NCBI RefSeq assembly: GCF_030035675.1
Contig: NC_084480.1
Span: forward strand, 132,692,738-132,756,737
Length of the DNA: 64,000 bases
Direction of reading: 5' to 3'
Source of the DNA: Rhineura floridana
Lineage: Eukaryota; Chordata; Lepidosauria; Squamata; Rhineuridae
Shown in pieces: positions 10,986-22,575 of the stretch (position 1 is the stretch's first letter; each line of letters begins with the position of its first letter). The notes under the pieces were generated by a model, which did no database searches, had not been told where the DNA came from, and saw nothing but the letters and a program-made list of their open reading frames with translations. The position numbers and the translations under genes are program-made.

Positions 10986-12910
10986 GACTTCCGGGAAGGG
11001 TGACTTCGCTTGTGCCTGCTTTTGAGACGGGCTCCCGCCTCAAAAGAAGCTTATTCAGATATAAATAAGTCAGAACATTTTTTTTTTGACTGATGAAATT
11101 TCTCCCGGGCAGGGAGAAACGTAGAGATCAACCTCAAAAGCCTGTTTTTGTTGGGAGGACTGGATTTCATTAATTTATGAGAAAAGGTCCAGCCAGCAAT
11201 GCCGGATGGATTTCCGAACAAGCTCTATCTGTTTAATGCGATACGTTTATCTTTTCTTCAAAGAGAAAACAGACTAACAGGCAAGCACCCTTCTTTCTAT
11301 TATTTTTTTTACTTGGTTTAAATTGTTGCAGCAAAAAGAGATTTGTCAAATTAATCAGCTTTAAAGAACTTCTGGATGAGCTATAACTCTTCTCTGTTAT
11401 TCACGAAATTAACAGCTTATCTCTGTTTCTATTGCAAAAAGCTGTCCTGGAAGTGCATTCTAAAGATATAAACAGAAGAGGGATTTCTATTCCGAGGAAC
11501 ATTATATTGTCTGGGACTATTCTCTTTTTGGTCTATTTTATTTTGACGAATCTGCTTCTTCACGACGCCACTAACTGTTTTGATGCTGGGAACTAAATTT
11601 GTTTTGTATTTTTGAACATAGAGAGGTAAGGCAGGCTGCTCTGTTTATACTGTGATGTCATCAAGCCTGGAATATTAACCCAATTGTTGCTGAAATAAGA
11701 AGTGGTTCTTCTTTATTTTTGTTTTGTTTTGTTTTCGTGGTTTTAAAAATGGCAATCAAGAAAGTGGCTGAGAATCTGGAAGTAATTATGTTTCAGAAAA
11801 TAATGGATGAGATTGAGATAACGAAACAAACCCTGCGACAGGGCAGTAAGGAGCTGAAAATTGAACTGAGCAAAATGACGCAGGAGCTTAAAGAAATAGG
11901 GGATCCTGTGAGAGAGGAGAATGAGATCAGAGATGAGAAAAGAAAAAATAAAGGGAAGATACAAGCCCTAGAGATTGGAACAAATGTGGAATTGGAAAAA
12001 GATCTGGAGTTTATGGATATTAGAAATAAAATCTACTGTTTGGAATTTAACGTTATCTCTGAAGAAATTAATGAAGATATTAGAGATAAAGTTATCAATG
12101 GCTTGGATAATCTTCTGGACTGGAATGACGTGATGGAGCTTGATATAGAGAAAATCTATGGAATTAACTGCAGCCATGTGACAATGGAAAAACTCTCAAG
12201 AGATGAGCCAGTGGATTTTGTAAAAAAGAAGAACAGAGATATGACTTTACAACAATATTTCAGCAACTTATTCAGAATTGATGGGAAGAAAATATTCGGG
12301 ATAGAGGAAATTCCCATCAGACTCTTATTATATGACTATGGTTATGACAGCAAGATTATTATGGAATACTGATAATGGAAGATTGGACACTGAAATTACT
12401 GGACTTAACAGGACTATTGAAGATGGAAGATGGAATTAATATGGATAATGGAATAATGGCTATTGAAATTATTGGACCTAACAGATTTTGATGAGATGGA
12501 TTAATCGATATGTTTATTTGGACTATGGTTATGACAATAAGATTATTAATATTATTAACGAGATGGATTAATCAACATGTTTATTAGGAGAAAAATTGAT
12601 AGATATATTTCTTAAAGAATTGAAACCTCTCTTTGACTTTTTGTGGAAAGAATAAAGTAATGTTTATGAGATTTGATGATTAATTAAGATAACTACTGGA
12701 GGAAAGTGATTTTATAATATAATTTAAGAGACAGGATTGTTATATATTGTAGACCTATAACTGATTTGATCTGCGACAAATGGGAAGTCAACATTTTATT
12801 TTTTTGTTTAATCATTTTTGTTTTGTTTTTTGTCTTTGAATGTTTTATGATTTTGTTTTGTATGTTTTATGAAAATTTGAATAAAAATTATTGTAAAAAA
12901 AAAAAAAAAA
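10986..12910 (+). mobile_element. Full-length ORF1-only L1 element (HAL1-like)
   Basis: A 1.9-kb unit starting 'gacttccgggaagggtgact', with a 5' UTR of about 760 bp, one open frame, an AT-rich 3' UTR and a poly(A) tail after 'ttgaataaaaatt'. Thirteen-base duplications 'gaaggcagcttcc' flank it at 10973-10985 and 12911-12923, the signature of L1-type target-primed insertion. There is no endonuclease or reverse transcriptase and no room for ORF2. This is the layout of half-L1 (HAL1) elements known from mammals; the name is by analogy. It sits in the tail of a tRNA SINE. Confidence 0.8.
11749..12372 (+). CDS. L1 ORF1p-like protein of the HAL1-like element
   Basis: A 207-residue intact frame. The start at 11749 has a good context (aaaATGg); the frame is also open upstream to another ATG at 11719. 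Residues about 10-95 are heptad-like and charged (coiled coil). Residues about 115-160 ('CLEFNVISEEINEDIRD') resemble the RRM-like part of L1 ORF1p, and residues about 170-195 ('RDMTLQQYFSNLFRIDGKK') resemble its C-terminal domain. The frame then departs from the family ('YDYGYDSKIIMEY') and stops, so the C-terminus looks cut short. ORF1p binds RNA as a trimer; whether this copy makes protein is unknown. Confidence 0.75.
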   Translation: MAIKKVAENLEVIMFQKIMDEIEITKQTLRQGSKELKIELSKMTQELKEIGDPVREENEIRDEKRKNKGKIQALEIGTNVELEKDLEFMDIRNKIYCLEFNVISEEINEDIRDKVINGLDNLLDWNDVMELDIEKIYGINCSHVTMEKLSRDEPVDFVKKKNRDMTLQQYFSNLFRIDGKKIFGIEEIPIRLLLYDYGYDSKIIMEY

Positions 12911-12923
12911 GAAGGCAGCTTCC

Positions 12924-13384
12924 TAGGATCTCAGTGATAAGGGACAAATTGATGCCTTCACACTACTGCTAGAATCTGAGCTGCAAGAGCAGCCATGATG
13001 AGCACTTGATCTTATCACTGAGCAGGATATATAACCATTATGAACTGACTCGGGAAGTTGATCTAAGGAAGATGAACTGAAAAAAAAAAGAAACAAAGCA
13101 GTTGCCTTGCAAGGTTTCCAAGATATATTCCAGGACCTCTGGGAGAAAATGGTGCAATCTGCACTTCACCCCACAAAGTTAGAAATTTACTTTTGTGTTT
13201 CCCCTCTAAGCAAGCCTGTATCTCAGTGCATTGCACTGTCCCCCTGCAAACAGACAAGATATTCCCTCTTCATGATTGCTGCTTGAAATGGCAAACTGGA
13301 ATATCAGTAAGTAAATTTGCTTACTTGCGACCCCAAACTTGTTTCACAATAAAATTTGCTTCAGTTTGGCCTTTGGTATCTCAT
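12924..13384. other. Short intergenic stretch, nothing recognised
   Basis: No gene or clear repeat beyond an A-run near 13080. Confidence 0.4.
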
Positions 13385-13565
13385 AGGAACACAGGAAGCT
13401 GCCTTATACCAAGCTGAACCATCAGTCCATTGAGCTCAGTAATGTCTACACTGATTGGCAGTGGCTCTCCAGCATTTCACGCAGAGACATTTCCAGCCCT
13501 ACCTGCAGATGCTGGGGGTTGGACCTGGGACCTTCTGATGCTCTACAATTGAGCTATGGCCCTTC
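13385..13565 (-). repeat. tRNA-derived SINE, reverse orientation
   Basis: Read on the minus strand it has the tRNA-like head near 13565, a box-B-like segment (plus strand 'ggttggacctgggacct'), the family body and the tail 'ggcagcttcctgtgttcct'. Same family as 46296-46486. Confidence 0.85.
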
Positions 13566-13607
13566 TTATTGTCTGGCATGCCTCCTTCTGGTCATAACTC
13601 TCCTCTA

Positions 13608-13890
13608 AAAAAGGTAAAGGTGTCCCCGCACTTGCCGTGCGAGTCGTTTCCGACTCTTAGGGTGACATCTTGCGACGTTTACTAGGCAGACCGTATATAT
13701 GGGGTGGGATTGCCAGTTTCTTCCCCGGCCTTTCTTTACCCCCCAGCGTATGCCGGGTACTCATTTTACTGACCACGGATGGATGGAAGGCTGAGTGGAC
13801 CTTGACCCCTTTTACCGGAGATTCGACTTCCTCCTTCTGTTGGAATCGAACTCCAGCCGTGAGCAAAACCTCAGCCATGCTAGAGAGGGC
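13608..13890 (+). repeat. Unclassified interspersed repeat with SINE-like features
   Basis: Starts 'aaaggtaaaggtgtccccgc' and contains 'gagtcgtttccgactctta', phrases I associate with a repeat common in squamate genomes. The 3' part has a box-B-like 'ggaatcgaactcc'. The family is uncertain. Confidence 0.5.
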
Positions 13891-16800
13891 TCACACGTCA
13901 CTGAGCAACAGTCTGTGAATCACAGAAAGGTCCACCATAAGGTTTTGTAGGGGGAAACAGTATCGTGCATGCCTGTTTGTGGTGTGCATGTGAAAATAGT
14001 GTGTCAGCTGAGCACAGATAGAGTGCACCTGGCGCGCTTAGTGTTAAAGTACTACTCTGATCTAGTTTATTATTAATATGAACCTGTCTTGAGTTTTCCC
14101 GTCTTCTCATACCATGGCTCTTTTCTGTCATCTTGCTGTGCCCTGTTGTCCCTTGCAAAGCTGATTCAAAGTCCATCAGCCTTTATCACTATTAATTAAT
14201 AATTATGATGGTCCTTTGTTAATGTGTCCTTCCTTCCTCGTCTCAAACTACACTTCCATCTCAGACCTTTGATAGAAGCTATTAGAAGTACAAATTTGCA
14301 AAGCAGCAGATTCCAGCAATTTGCTAGATGAAAGTTCAGATTTGTTTCTCATAGAGAGGATGCTGGGAGCAAAATGCTTCCTCTCTACGTAGCCCACACA
14401 CTGTACTTTGGAGAATTCACAACCAACTCTGCAATTAATAGCTTGAGACTTTCATACTGATGGAAGAATGACATACTCTCACCAGAGAACTAGGGCCATA
14501 TAGTCAAAAACTGAGAAGCGGCAACTTGAGAGAAATTGCAAGTTATTCAAAAAAGTGGAGATCAATCAAATATTAATCTAAATAGTAAAAGAAATGTCAT
14601 GATGATGGATGTGATGCATGTAGAGGGCCCCCAAGGAATATTGTCCAAATAAATAAAATTGATTTACTTTATATATATATATATATAATAAAATCTCCTT
14701 CTCATACTTCAAAGTGGTAACGTCATGTGGCCTGCCCTTTGCTAAACTGCTGACCTCAGCTGCAGTAGAGGATGATCATCAGTAGTACAGTAAGATTCAA
14801 TAGCCAGCCCAGTTAGCTTCTGTACATGGAATGGAAGGGGTTGCCTTGTTGCCCTTTGCCTCAGGCAGCAAAAGGTCTTGGACCAGCCCTGCCGTTCAGG
14901 GTAATATAACCAAACTATAAGGGACAGGCCAGGAGCGGGCATAAGATAACTCTGTATTTACTAGTAGATCAGCAACTGCTGAATGTGTGTCTTTTGGACC
15001 TCTGCATTTTAGTAAAAAAAACCCTAAGTCCTGCAAGGTCGAAGTTTCTCCTGCCCTGGCATGGGCTCAGTGGTTTGGCATCCCAAAGGGAGTGGACCAT
15101 CTCTAAAATTCTTGTATCTTCTAAAAAAAACCCACCCACCGCTTAATAGGGGTGCCTAGTTATATTTCTGAGCGTATGGCACAATTATTCCACCATCAGC
15201 CACTAGCAGCTGTTACATTTTAGCTTTTACCCTGTGACATTTATAGTTCCATTTATTCATCAGGGCATAGATTTTGTTTAAGGTTTTCACCAAGACCATT
15301 AATGATGTTAAGAATATGAACAAGAACTTAGGCTGGACTTTTAAAATTAGTTTAACTGCAGGTGTACAACCAGCCCTTGAAAATGTCATCTTAACCAACT
15401 TGTTCATATTGGTTTCTGACTTCCTAATCACTTGCATCAAATCCCATCTTCTGGTCAACTCTAACAGATAACAGTATGAGTTTTATAACAAGTTCAACAA
15501 GAAGTGAAGGAGGTAGGCTACAGGAAATTTACAATATTCTATGAATAAGAATACTGACATAGTTTGTTCTCAAGTCATTTTATTTGAAAAATCATGAAAT
15601 TCCATCTTTAAAACTCTCAGCTATTAAAAAAATTATGTTCCCCTCTTTGTTGCATCTTGATCATCCTGGTGGACAGTTAATCACTATCAGTTCTGTAAGA
15701 CTTCAAAATGGCTTTATCAAGCATCCCACGGAACATTTGAAATCATCATCAGGCTTATTATTATTAAGAGTCAGTGTTCAAGACTACATTCTCCCTGTAG
15801 GTATCATCTACCTTTGTTGATAATGTGAAACAAGCTCATTCTGCTTAGCTTTTCAAGCAGCCGTTTACTCGACACTCTTTGGTACTACAGCAACCCCATG
15901 TGGCCAGTGGTGTGTTTCCCAGATAGGAATAGACTAGCCGTATGGAACAAAACATACTGATTGCAAAACAGTATCTTCGGTTGCATTCACTAGTAATTTC
16001 ATTTTGTGATTTGGATTGAGAAGATTATATATATGTATATAATATTTATATATATGTATATAAAGCTTTTTTAAAAAATGTTTTAACGTTGTTTTGTTTT
16101 AATGTATTTTATGTATTTTAATGTATATATATCTATCACCCCAAACAAACAGTGAGGTTTGCAAATGGCCTAGTTCAAAAGCAAATTTGAAAACCAATTT
16201 CCCCTTTAGTTTCAGTCTATCTGTTCCTACAAAGGGTCGGTTGCTCACCACGCAGCCAGGATTGCCAGCTGCAAATCTGCTTCATCACACACCAGCAAGC
16301 AAGAGATATGGCATCTGCAGCTGCATCCATCCTTCTCCTCCAAGTCCCATTGCCCACCCCTTCCTCCACTTGTTGCAGAGCAATTACTGGCTACTGCAGG
16401 GCAGAGGAAAGGCCACAGACCAAAAGGACCAAGGCAAGAATAGGCAGAGCAGCCATACCTACCTCCTCTCATAGATGATTGGTGTTTTTGAAGATCAACT
16501 TCGCTTGTGTGGGTTGCAGACTGGCATCTCTAATTACATCCCCTGTAGACATACTGCCAAAACCCAAATTCACATGAGTGTTTCTTGTGAGCTTGGGGAA
16601 GGGAGGGCATAGTATTCTAAAGCCTCTTAATACAAGGGTCAGCTGGATAATAACTTAGAATTTATGTAGCTCCTTTCAAGCATTCAGAACACTTCATATT
16701 CCATTATCTAGCCATCCTTGCAAAAGCCCTGTAAGGTACGCCATTAATGGGGCAGTCATACTCAGAGAATAGCAGTTTGCCCCTATCAATCTTTGTATTT

Positions 16801-18010
16801 GATTTGTACCCCACTGTACAACAGGTTCCCATTTTGCCTATTGCAAATTAGTAAGTTTGTGATGAGAAATAAGATTTGAAAGTGGGAACCTCCTGGTTCA
16901 CACTGTTAGCTAGGACACCACGAGAGCTCTTGAGACCATGGAGAATTTTTGCTTCAGCACCACTTCTAGATGCTGGCAGGGAGAATCTTCATGTGCATTC
17001 CCATGAGAGGACTGTACCACATCAAAAAACTGGCACCAGGTTGGTGCATGTGGTATGTGGGCTGATGCATGTAACTTACAAAAATAAACAGGACTGCAAC
17101 ATGGACATGGTTTTAGACAGCTTCTGCATGCGATTGCGTTTAAATCAGCCGTCAGTGGCTCTAGTTAGATACATTATTGGGTCTATTATTTTTGCTGAGT
17201 TCAGTTTCATTACTAGTCTGTAAGGACAGCTAAAACTACCCTGAATGCTTAAATTAGAAACCTGTATCATCCTGCTGAGTGGCAAGGAAAATTTCACCAC
17301 ACATCAAGAGATGTGCTGTAAAACAGTTATCACTCTTTCAAGAAGAGTTTAATTTTCTCCCTAGCTTTTCACACCAATTCAAATGATTCCACAGATTTAT
17401 GCTAAAAGTTGGGGCACCAGAAACCATGAAAGGTTGACATGGTGTTTTACAGGAGAGTGCAGGCAAAAGATGTCAAACAAAGAGCTTACCAAGTACCTTT
17501 TAAATTATTACAGAGATATATAGGTAGTGCTTTAAAACCTGCTATTACCAAGGATGATCTTCCTTTAAGGCAGCTTTCCACAAGCACAGCAGCTGTTTCC
17601 TCTTCAGCCTTGCCTTTGGGATTTTCACAGGCGTTTCCTAATTCTGTGTGTGTGTGTGTCCCCAACTTCCTTGTAGCTTTCCTGGGTCTCTCCCTTGTCC
17701 TCACTTCACCTCATATGGCAACTACAGCCTACTCAGGGCAGGGAAGTTTCCAGCAGGCATAGTACTACTACTTTTTATTTGTTAGAAGCCCATGGCTCAC
17801 TACCACCTTCTCCTCTGTGCTGCTTGAGCACCATACACACTGGCAGTGGAAGGGAAGGTACCTTCCTCCTTAGGCCCCAAGGACAGAATGCCCTGTTCCA
17901 CTGCCACTATGTAGGCCCTCCAGCCCTGCACTCTGCAGGGGTCTGCTTTGCCGACACGTTCCCTGCAAGCACTCAGCAGGACCAAAGTCTCTGCTCATCA
18001 GCTGATCATT
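13891..18010. other. 4 kb of intergenic DNA without recognised genes
   Basis: Frames up to 125 codons occur (17695-18072) but are not recognisable proteins. Microsatellites: (TA)n near 14671-14688, AT-rich repeats near 16026-16065 and (TG)n near 17647-17660. No RNA gene was identified. Confidence 0.45.
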
Positions 18011-18116
18011 TAAATCTAGATGTTGCTGGACGACAATTCCCATCATCCCTGGCTAATGACTATCTGGGCTGAGGCTGATGTGAGTTGGAGTCCAACAAAT
18101 GGAGGCCCACTGGTTT
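18011..18116. repeat. Palindromic hAT-type MITE
   Basis: Has 'ctggacgacaattcccatca' mirrored by 'gtgagttggagtccaacaaa', the arms of the 23790 family. Confidence 0.7.
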
Positions 18117-18589
18117 AAACAATGCCCAAAGCTCCTTCACAATTACGGTATAGCCTGCTGGTTTGGCTGGGGGTGCCAGTTCCCAGTGGGGGAACTGGTG
18201 GGTGTAGCCAATGCAGAACGGAATCCTGTCCATCAGCATGACAACAGCTAATGACAGGTGGGTATGGTTTGGGGAAAATGGACTTGTGGGCCAAACTGAA
18301 CCCCCTGGTGGACCAAGACTGGCCTATGGGCCAGAGATTCCCACCCCTGCTGTAGGGTATACGAGAAACATGGTTAAGAGGTGGGTTGGTGGCAGCATGA
18401 ATCCCTTCCCCACAGTGAAGGCTACTGGTGACTGAAAAATTGGGTAGTGGGTTTCCGTTTGGACTGTGGCCACACCTCTGCTCACTTGTGGTCTACTCCA
18501 TTCCTAAGGATCGGAAGAACACCAGCAGAATTAAGAGTCTGAGGAGTTGGACTTCACCCCAACCCATTTCTCTTCTGTCATTTAAATCA

Positions 18590-18702
18590 GGAAGTTGCTG
18601 GATGAAAACTCCCATCATTCCTGGCTAATGGCTATGTTGGCTGAGGGAAGTTGGGAGTCCAATAACAATTGGAGGGCCACAGGCTCCCCACCCACTGGTT
18701 CA
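18590..18702. repeat. Palindromic hAT-type MITE
   Basis: Has 'tggatgaaaactcccatcat' and 'gggagtccaataacaattgg', then 'gagggccacaggctcccca'. Diverged copy. Confidence 0.7.
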
Positions 18703-18921
18703 AAGACTCCCCAAGGAAGCTCCCTCACATTTCCAAGGAAGATACTGTAATGCAGCATATATTCTTGCACTCTGCCATTCCCTTTTTCAAAAGTAAGGGC
18801 TATTCAGCAGCACATTCCACAAGATAATCCAACCCTGAACAGGAATGGGGGATTTATTTTTAATGAACACGTTTAGATGCTTTTTTTAAAAAAAATTTTT
18901 ATCCGTGTTCCTAATCAGATA

Positions 18922-19612
18922 TAGGGATGTAAAATTTCTGGAAAGTTTGAAGCCATGGGAAAAAAACAGTTCCCCCCGGGTTATTTTCAGAAAAAAAAGA
19001 AATTTTCAGAAAAATTGAAAAAATGCATTAGCACGTTTTACAGATTGAAAGTCATTACTTCAGGAACATCAAATGTAATTATGTACAAGTTGGTCTGGGA
19101 TAAAATTATCATGTTTGGTATATTAAAAGTACATTTTATTCACACAATTATTACAAATTGAATTTACTTTTTAATTTTTTTCCTTTTTTTGGTAAGAAAT
19201 GGATCTACAAGTTCCTGAACTGTAAGGAACACTTGAACTGTGAGGAACCTCTTTCATTTTACCAGTTTATGAGCAGCAGGCAAAAAATAATTAAAAAAAA
19301 CCAGAAGAAACCATCAACATTAATAACAAAGAAAATTATTTATGTCACTGCTAGTCCTCCAGTGTCAAGCAGACATAAAGCATCCATTCCCATTAAAAAA
19401 TTGAGAAAAAGGGGGGGGGCAAGATTCAATGAAACATTTTATTCATCATGCTAAAATAAAGCATTCCATAATCCATTTTTCTTCATTTTTTTATTTTTTT
19501 CCAATTTTTCAGAAAACAAAAACGGCTTTGGACAAAAATGGAAAAAATCAATTTCCCCCCTAAATTTTTCTGTTTTTTTCCTGGGCCTTCATATTTCCAC
19601 AGTTGTTCCTTC
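18922..19612. repeat. Unclassified 0.7-kb repeat, copy A
   Basis: Starts 'tagggatgtaaaatttctgg' and ends near 'ctgggccttcatatttccac'. Long stretches match the 47577-48155 segment, for example 'catcaaatgtaattatgtac' and 'aagtacattttattca'. Ends are roughly inverted, suggesting a non-autonomous DNA transposon. Short frames are not meaningful. Confidence 0.6.
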
Positions 19613-20823
19613 TTTCAATTTCTGATGACTGCAAGATCTTCTAACACGTCTTTTGTTTGCTGCTCATCTTTCAATTGCCCAAACATGGAAAACTCTGGAC
19701 AATTTGAACATTTCCCTTTGGTATAAGAATACCTAGAACACTGTCACTTTGGAAAAAAGTATGCTTTCTTTACAATGAATTCAAGGTACAGCTAAACCAG
19801 CTGGCATTTCATGTTTGGTGGGACTTTTTGTATTTGTATACCTCTGAACATGAAAGGGAGCATCGCCTGTCATCAAACGTTAAGAGAAATCTGAGACTCA
19901 TAATCTGCTTTTGGACTGTTTGCCATGTTACTTTCTGTCACCATCCATCCCTGTTTATTTTTGCTTTTATTTTATTTTTTTAAAAAATAAAAAAATAAAC
20001 ATGTTGAGTTGCAGATGAGCTCTCCTTTAAGAAAAACAATGTGCATTTTATGTTTGTGGTTATTCTGTCAGAAAAAGAAAAGCACAGGCAGGGAAAAAAG
20101 CTTGTCGTTCTACAGATTGTCAGAGTGCAAAGGAAGCTTGCAAATGCTTCTCAGAAACTGTGCATGTTGTCTAGATAAGGCACTTGTGCTTCTTGTAAGG
20201 AATGTGCTTTTAAGTTATGGCGTGCACTCAGACAAAGATTGGAGAGAAAGGGGACAAACATCAGCTGGCCTATCCATCTCAGGCCATTGGGCCAACCTAG
20301 CCTTCTTGCCAAAGTGAAGGCTTTCCTTGTATAAGGAGACCGTACCATCTGAATACAGCATTTCTCTCAAGTGCATTCCTGTGAGAGGACCATGCCACAC
20401 TGGCAAAAGCACACAAACTGGCTCCAAGTGAAAGCAATGTAGATACTGCTGCTGGGTGAGACATTTGAGGAAACAAACAAAAAGCAGATGTCAGGGCAAT
20501 GATAACCCCACCCTCTTGACTACCTCGTTTCTGACGTAGGCTAAGGCAGTTATAAAATAGTTTTATCTTCTAAAAAGACAACTAGCCCCTCACAATGAAA
20601 GGAGAGTGGCTCTTAAAAATAGTTTATTTTATATATAAAACTATTTTAAATATTTTTTTAAAAAAAGCACCTCTGATATCTCTATCTGAATGCAGAGCCT
20701 TGTGAACCCTTATTCTTTATCCATAAGACCAACAAGTAATGAGCGGAGGCTCCATGTGATACCGCTATTGCTGGATTACACTATTTCAGATTCCCCTTGT
20801 GGTACTGAACATCTTCCACGCAC
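19613..20823. other. Intergenic DNA, possibly part of the PGAP4 3' region
   Basis: No gene recognised; contains A/T runs near 19975-20000. The PGAP4 transcript may extend into the right part. Confidence 0.4.
20623..20628 (-). promoter_or_regulatory. Candidate PGAP4 polyadenylation signal
   Basis: Plus-strand 'tttatt' reads AATAAA on the minus strand, about 760 nt past the PGAP4 stop. It is the nearest clear hexamer, but the choice is a guess in an AT-rich context. Confidence 0.3.
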
Positions 20824-20831
20824 ACACATAC

Positions 20832-21219
20832 CAGGGATAGGGAATTGGATCCAGCTGGTGAGTCGGATCCTTATCTCCCCCCACAGGCCAAGTTGTTAGG
20901 TGGGTAGGGCTACCCACCTGATGTCACAATGACCTCATTTGGTGGGTGGTGCTTTGAAGCCCTGACAATCTGCTGATCGTTGGGGCTTCAAAGTGCCCTG
21001 AACAGGTCTCTGCAAGCATCACCAATCAGCTGATTGGTGCTATGCACAAGGTTTACATGTGCTACTTATCAGTAGCTTATCAGCACAAACCCCTTGCTGG
21101 CCCAGACATGTCTTTACTTGCCCCACACCTCATATATGAGGCAAGTCACATGTGGGCCAAATGAGGAGACACGGAGGCTTAATTAGGAGCACAGGCCGGA
21201 GGTTGCCCACTGCTGCCCT
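20832..21219. mobile_element. Non-autonomous hAT transposon with 8-bp duplication
   Basis: Left end 'cagggatagggaattgg', right end 'ggttgcccactgctgccct' (inverted). Perfect 8-bp duplications 'acacatac' at 20824-20831 and 21220-21227. The inside ('gatgtcacaatgacctcatt') also occurs near 55340-55580. It lies in the 3' flank or 3' UTR of PGAP4. Confidence 0.8.
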
Positions 21220-21387
21220 ACACATACCGTACGCAATCCCAACCCACAGAAAATAAGCATCTCAGGGGGGAAAAAGGTGAAGCATTCAACCCTCAACAGG
21301 GCAATCTGCAGTGGTCACAGCCCAGCAATGGATGTCACACTGGGGCTACTGGTTCCTCCAGTTCAGCTCTTAAAAAACCATGAGGAG

Positions 21388-22575
21388 TCAAAGTAGCTTT
21401 GGATTGTCATTTGTCCTGACACTAGAAAACATCCCCACATGCCTGACTAGATTGGGCTCCACCACAAAGGCCTGCTCGCCCTTGGCACGCAGTAGCGAGT
21501 AAAGGGCGATGTCTTTGGCAAAGCCAGGCCGACAGCGGAGCTCCTTCAGGTAACCCAATGTGCGGCGGGCAGAAGGGGCAGAGAATAGCATGGCTGGGGT
21601 GCAGCACTCTGTCACAGGCACGATATTATAGAGTGGAGGTGCCAAGCGGCGAAGCTCCAGGAGGTAATGGCGCCCCACCAATTCTACCAACAGCATGCTA
21701 TACAGGGCAAAAAACAGCACAATGGGCCAAGTGAGGCTGGAGCGGCTGGACACCCAGGCATACACAAAACCCAAAAGCGAACCCCAAAACATGCCTATTC
21801 CAAGCCACTCTAGGATCCTCATAGGTTCTGGGTTGATATAATGCTGCAGTCTCTCTGGATGGTAGAGTTTCACATAGAGGGCATTGCGGAGATGGGGCTT
21901 GGTGAACCGCACCTGCAACAGGTGATGCAGCACTGAGAAGATCTCCTCCTCGGGGACAGCATCATCTTCGACCAGCAGCACATATTCCGGGTCATAAGCC
22001 TGGAGCGACTTCTCAAGGCAGTAGACATAATCCTGCTTCTCCTTTTCAAACTGGTTCAGCGACAGCTCCAGCTTCTCGCCGCTGCCATAGCGATTCACCA
22101 CGGCAAAGAAGCCAGCAAGCTGCTTGGCATCCCAGTGCCTGCTGGGATCGGCTTCCACGTTGCAGAGCAAGAGCTGGTGGTGCCGGCAAGGAGGGCCGCA
22201 TTCCTGGAGGAGGAGGTGGAAGCGAGACGCCACCTGAAGGACATAGTGGAACTCAGGACGCCTCTTCACCGTGATGATTGTAATCAACAGCCATGGCCGG
22301 GAGACCCCACTGGCCAACTGTTCCGAGGAGTTTGGAGCAGGCAGTCTCTCAAAGTAACGGAGGGCGCTCAAGCCATCCTCCTGGTTCTGTCTGAGGAAGT
22401 CTTGGCTCATTGGACTCAGGTACCAGCGGCGCATGTAGAAATAAGAGTGAAGGAGCTGCTGGCAAGCCAGGGGAGCCAGCACGCCAAACGTCACCACCGT
22501 CAAGGCAAGGAATCGCAGAAATGGGCTGGACCAACGGCACAGCCTCCCCCAAGGCAATGGTCCTGGTAGCAGCAT
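21388..22575 (-). CDS. PGAP4: PGAP4 (TMEM246), Golgi GPI GalNAc transferase
   Basis: A complete 395-residue single-exon frame. PGAP4 adds the GalNAc side branch to the first mannose of GPI anchors in the Golgi (known for the mammalian enzyme). Motifs match the human protein as I recall it: membrane segment at about 20-42 ('FLALTVVTFGVLAPLACQQL'), 'PWLLITIITVKRRPEFHYVL' (94-113), 'FEKEKQDYVYCLEKSLQAY' (176-194), the DXD-like 'LVEDDAVPEEE' (201-211, acidic residues 203-205), 'KLYHPERLQHYINPEPMRIL' (236-255), two further membrane segments at about 258-275 and 283-300, and 'VEPNLVRHVGMFSS' near the end. Human is 403 residues, so length fits. I chose ATG at 22575 because it has a perfect gccgccATG context; the frame upstream holds only a GTG (22584) before a TGA. 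Confidence 0.97.
   Translation of the reverse strand: MLLPGPLPWGRLCRWSSPFLRFLALTVVTFGVLAPLACQQLLHSYFYMRRWYLSPMSQDFLRQNQEDGLSALRYFERLPAPNSSEQLASGVSRPWLLITIITVKRRPEFHYVLQVASRFHLLLQECGPPCRHHQLLLCNVEADPSRHWDAKQLAGFFAVVNRYGSGEKLELSLNQFEKEKQDYVYCLEKSLQAYDPEYVLLVEDDAVPEEEIFSVLHHLLQVRFTKPHLRNALYVKLYHPERLQHYINPEPMRILEWLGIGMFWGSLLGFVYAWVSSRSSLTWPIVLFFALYSMLLVELVGRHYLLELRRLAPPLYNIVPVTECCTPAMLFSAPSARRTLGYLKELRCRPGFAKDIALYSLLRAKGEQAFVVEPNLVRHVGMFSSVRTNDNPKLL

Noticed and set aside
1-20800. Search for ALDOB exons expected from synteny
   Set aside because: No aldolase motif was seen in any frame, so the gene is probably beyond the left edge.
22135-22569. 144-codon plus-strand frame opposite PGAP4
   Set aside because: Antisense shadow of the GC-rich PGAP4 coding sequence.
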